A DNA stretch of 64,000 bases from Chrysemys picta bellii (Eukaryota; Chordata; Testudines; Emydidae): NCBI RefSeq assembly GCF_011386835.1, contig NC_088804.1, positions 32,785,549 to 32,849,548 on the forward strand, in the 5' to 3' direction. Below are positions 60,301 through 64,000 of this stretch, in pieces. The position numbers were made by a program, and so were the translations under genes. The notes beneath the pieces are model-generated. The model did no database searches, had not been told where the DNA came from, and was given only the letters and a program-made list of their open reading frames with translations. Numbering within the stretch: the first letter of the stretch is position 1; the number at the start of each line of letters is the position of its first letter.

Positions 60301-61588
60301 CCCTCTCAAAGCCTTCTGGCTCCATTAGCCTCCGAGGGCAGAACTTGAAAACAGGCTTTTTTTGCTCCAACGGGACAGTTGAGCCCCATCCTCCCAATCT
60401 TCAATCCCAGCCCAAACACCAGATCAAAAGTATAACTAGCAAAGGGCATCATTCTGTAACTTTCTCTAGCAAAGCTCTGATTGTCCTTTGAAATACCCCA
60501 CTTATAGAGGTCTGTTCCCCCTAACCCCGGTTCAAGTGGCTGTGAATTTAACCCTTCCTCAAAGACGGTAGAACTGCCCTACGTTCTATGTGCAGCTGTT
60601 GTGCTTCAAGAAACACTCTAAGTGGTGGAGAGGCAATTTGTATAGAGTTACTTGGCAACACAACGAGGGACCTCTAACAGTTTCAATGTTACCTATTTTA
60701 CTACACAGCAACCTCTTCTCTTAACTCCCATCTCTCTTGACTATGTGCCGGTTAAGCCAATGCTGCTTTCTTGGTTCTATAATGATTTTAAGTCCTACTT
60801 TTAGAAGATGTATCCTCTACTGTAATATAAAAAACTCATCACTATTTACTTTCTATTTCTTTCCTATATCTGCCACAGTAATATGATTCTAGAAGAGTGG
60901 AGAGAGCAACTTGAAAACATAGTCTTTGTCATAAATGCAAGGAAAATTACCCGTCTGCTGACAAGGAGACATCTGACCCAATATCGTTTCTGGGGAAATT
61001 CAAAACATTCATTATAAAATGTAGGTGCAAAGCAGCAACCACCATCTGTGAAAAAGGCTACATTTTCTCTGGAGAGAACCCTGGCAACACTTAGGGTGGA
61101 ACATATCTTCATGCAAGAGAGTTAGGGAATATTAAAAGAAGTGGGGAGAAGATGCATCAGGATTCTGAGCAGTGGGTGGGGACGGAATTTACAAAAAAGT
61201 GAAAAAGAGCAGAATGTGAACTGAGTGGGATGGATGGATCTGACACTCATGGGAGAGGTCATACAGGAGAACATAGCCAGCAGGAGTTGGGAGAGATTTG
61301 AAACCAAAATTCTCAACATTAATAAAACACATATGGGTTATTATTTTTACTATAATTTATTTGTATACTTGAGAGCACCCAGAGGGCCTCAATGAAGTTC
61401 AGGGGCCCACAGAAGAAAGAGACTGTGCTTTTCCCAAAGAGTGCAAGAGCAATACAATGTTTTGCTCCCAGAGAGAATTAGCTGCCACTTGCCCATGGCT
61501 TTGGTCGGTATACCACAAGCTTGGAAATACATTTCACCCTTTGGGAAATGTTTTACTGCTGTCACCTCGAAGCCAGTCAATATTTGCT

Positions 61589-61612
61589 ACACACACACAC
61601 GTGCACGCGCGC
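61589..61612. repeat. (AC)n/(GC)n microsatellite
   Basis: About six AC units followed by gtgcacgcgcgc, an alternating purine-pyrimidine tract. Confidence 0.85.
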
Positions 61613-63013
61613 ATATATGATCTCTGTGATATTTGTTTACCCTGGATTTATAAGATCCCATTGCACACTATAGAAGAAGAAAACTAAATATGCAAAGGAC
61701 AGGTAGACTTTTAATGGAGTTACTAACTCAGTGTTTCTCCACAGAAACTGACCTTGAAATTGCTTTTTTAATACACAAGTCAAAATATGCAAATTCAGAA
61801 TTCAGAGTGGCAGCTTAGAACCTGTATACACTTTGTTAAATTTCTTATGAAGGACAGGGAAATTTCTCATTTTACAAAGGCTGTTCATCAGCTTCTAAAA
61901 CTGAGGATTGTAGACCACAGAGCTATGTAAATCCTGGGGGAGAAGGGTAGGAATTGACCCTCTGAGTTTCACCTTGAGCTTCCAGTTCAAGTGAACCAAA
62001 ACATTTAGAGTGAAATTCAGTGGAAGTCCCACATTTCATTTGGTTTTGTTGTGAGATCCACCAGGGTTTGCTTGTAAAGACTGTGAATTATTGTCGAATT
62101 TGCGCAGTGCTTCAATTTTATAACAAAACCAAAAACTGGGAGAATTCCCAGCAGTTTCCTTTTGATTGACAATATTTTCTGAATTTTCCTTAGCAGCATT
62201 TGTTTTGCCACCACACAAGGAAATGTCTGGGATGGCTACTACAAGTAGAACTCCCAGTTAATCTGAATTCCCTTGCCATTTTTGCCGAGATTAATCATTT
62301 TGTATATATAAAAAAATTATAAACATCTAGTGCTTCTACCATCGCCTTTTCTAAATAATAATAATAATATATCCTAGCCCTGTTAAAATAGTTGTAATGA
62401 AGGAGTGTAAATTTTGCTGGAAGAAGCATTTTCATTCCATATTCTGCCTCCTGATCCTACTCAACAAAAATATAACTTATTTTTTAAAGGTATATCCATT
62501 GGTTATCTTCTCAGTCCCTACAATCTTTCAATGGAAACATAGTTTTCCCTCCTTCCTCCCCGCTCCTTGTTATAACCATAAAGAGTCAGTACCATGAATT
62601 TCAGTTAAGTTTATGATTAGTCCCTAACTACAGCTGCCACCACATTTGGCAAGGAAACCTCTTCTGGAAGCATTCTTGTAGATAGATAAACAAGCAGATA
62701 TACTACGCTGGTGGACAGATGAATAGGAAATAGCTTGGTTCCCCATGATAAATCTATCACGGGTGGGGAGAAGATTCATGTAAAAACATTTGGTTATGTG
62801 GTAGTATAGAGGATTAGGCACATGCTATAATTAATGCCACTAGCAGTAAAAGGACATTAGGGATGTAGTGTGTGTTGATTATTTCTTCATTTTGTTTATG
62901 CTAGTTTCCTCTCCTTCGCAGCTGTATGGCTATTGCCAAAGAAAGCCCCAGAGACCAAGCTTTAGCCGCTGCTCCTCTGTAACTGCATCATTACCTCGCT
63001 CCAAACAAAGTCC

Positions 63014-63034
63014 TTTTTTTTTTTTTTTTTTTTT
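63014..63034. repeat. Poly-T tract (21)
   Basis: An uninterrupted run of T. On the minus strand this is a poly-A that could mark a retrotransposed end, but no element is recognisable next to it. Confidence 0.9.
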
Positions 63035-64000
63035 GTCAATAGAGGATGAAAACATTATTGGATTCAGGAGCTCATAGTAGTCCTATATGCAGCTAGGGAC
63101 GAGGAGGATAGATTTATGAAATGGACCATTTCAAATGGCATTATCTTCCCACAGTGAGGTACACCTTTCATAAATCATGGGAGAGTGTTTGAAAAAATAG
63201 AGCATTTGTTATTCCTGCTATATATTATATTTGCATCCTCCACACTATGATCTTAAGGGAGGGCAGGAATCCTCAGTTTGGTTTTGTTCATTTCTAGCAA
63301 TTAAGGATTTGTATGTTATGTAGGGGGGTGGGGGGAGAAGATAATGCAGAAGAAGAATTGGGGAAAAGTTTAACTGTTTTATTTTCCAATTTATTTCAGA
63401 CTTAATTTTCTAGTGTTGGTAGAAAGCCAACAATTTATTCTTTACACTCATGAAATGTTACAGAGCATTCTATGCCTCATTATGTTGCAGCCAAGCTAAT
63501 ATAGATGCTTTAGGATCAACTAGGAAAAGGAGTGCAAGTACAGCCCAAAGCTTTTTATTATTTGTTTATTATTTATTTGTTGTTTATTAATACTGCTTTG
63601 TTTTTCTTCTCTGATACTCAAAGTGTCTACTTTGCTACATTAATAAAATGGTCTCTGATGCCTCTTGAACTTATCTGCCATCTATGAATTGTACTGGGAG
63701 GAAAGAGAGTTCTTTTTGTGTTGTCAGTATTTCTTCTGTGTTTTCACAATCCAATATTGCAATAATTTTACCAGTGAATCTGATGCCCCTTGGGATAAAT
63801 GCAGGTCTCTATTAAACCTGTAACTAGACTGATGCGAAAAGTCAACGTTTATTACACAGTATTATTTGTGTGGCTGCCTTAAAAATAATCTCTTTGCTCT
63901 GGAGAGAAAAGTTTCTAGCATGTTATGTGATAGCAACATGTCATTACTTGTAATGAGCCAAACAGAGAAGCCTTGATTTTGGCCAGTGTATTTTGTCCAG

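Larger units (their letters stand above)
60301..64000. other. Unassigned sequence to the window end
   Basis: No gene supported. Contains an AC/GC microsatellite at 61589-61612, an AAT run at 62353-62370 and a poly-T tract at 63014-63034. Around 61330-61430 is a possible further fragment of the dispersed repeat seen at 13340. The remainder is AT-rich. Confidence 0.45.

Noticed and set aside
60108..60491. 127-codon plus-strand frame
   Set aside because: It lies antisense to the L2-like remnant or its upstream flank; no family similarity on the plus strand.
1..64000. CRISPR array or bacterial operon structure
   Set aside because: No regularly spaced direct repeats; the genome is vertebrate by its repeats.

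Overview
The window looks like non-coding nuclear DNA from a reptile, most probably a cryptodiran (hidden-necked) turtle. It is AT-rich, shows no operons or dense ORFs, and I found no host exon I can defend. The lineage call rests on repeats recognised from memory: a tRNA-derived Cry I-type polIII SINE whose tail matches CR1, many CR1 LINE fragments, a Chompy-like Harbinger MITE (a type also known in crocodilians), and inverted Penelope-like elements. The long open frames are transposon debris or chance.

Layout. 1-2.7 kb: a (TA)n tract, a Chompy-like MITE with its TAA duplication, and a 37-bp inverted repeat. 2.7-2.9 kb: a Penelope-like insertion with a perfect 79-bp palindrome and a 12-bp target duplication. 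8.6-9.5 kb: three short TIR elements. 11.7-12.6 kb: a GC-rich hAT element with an internal minisatellite. 14.8-15.5 kb: a roughly 700-bp unclassified dispersed repeat. 15.5-25 kb: mostly unassigned sequence. 25-27.5 kb: a Cry I SINE, a small hAT, and a Penelope-like element split by another hAT. 30-33.5 kb: a MIR-like SINE, a TIR element and a CR1 tail. 34.4-37.5 kb: two fold-back hATs flanking another MITE. 39.5-41.1 kb: an inverted Penelope-like element, then a CR1 split by a second CR1. 45.7-47.6 kb: a CR1 reverse-transcriptase remnant split by an antisense CR1. 48.2-48.8 kb: an inverted Penelope-like element split by a fold-back hAT. 53-54.4 kb: a Penelope-like tail and the best-preserved CR1 ORF2 C-terminus. 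58.7-60.3 kb: a decayed L2-like LINE on the minus strand. The rest holds nothing I can assign.

There is no cooperating gene set. The coherent story is transposon stratigraphy: four clear nestings give relative ages, and target-site duplications read directly from the sequence support eight hAT, Penelope-like or Harbinger insertions. The most biological signal is that the Penelope-like copies retain recognisable hammerhead-ribozyme-like cores next to their inverted arms. I do not see a convincing undescribed system.
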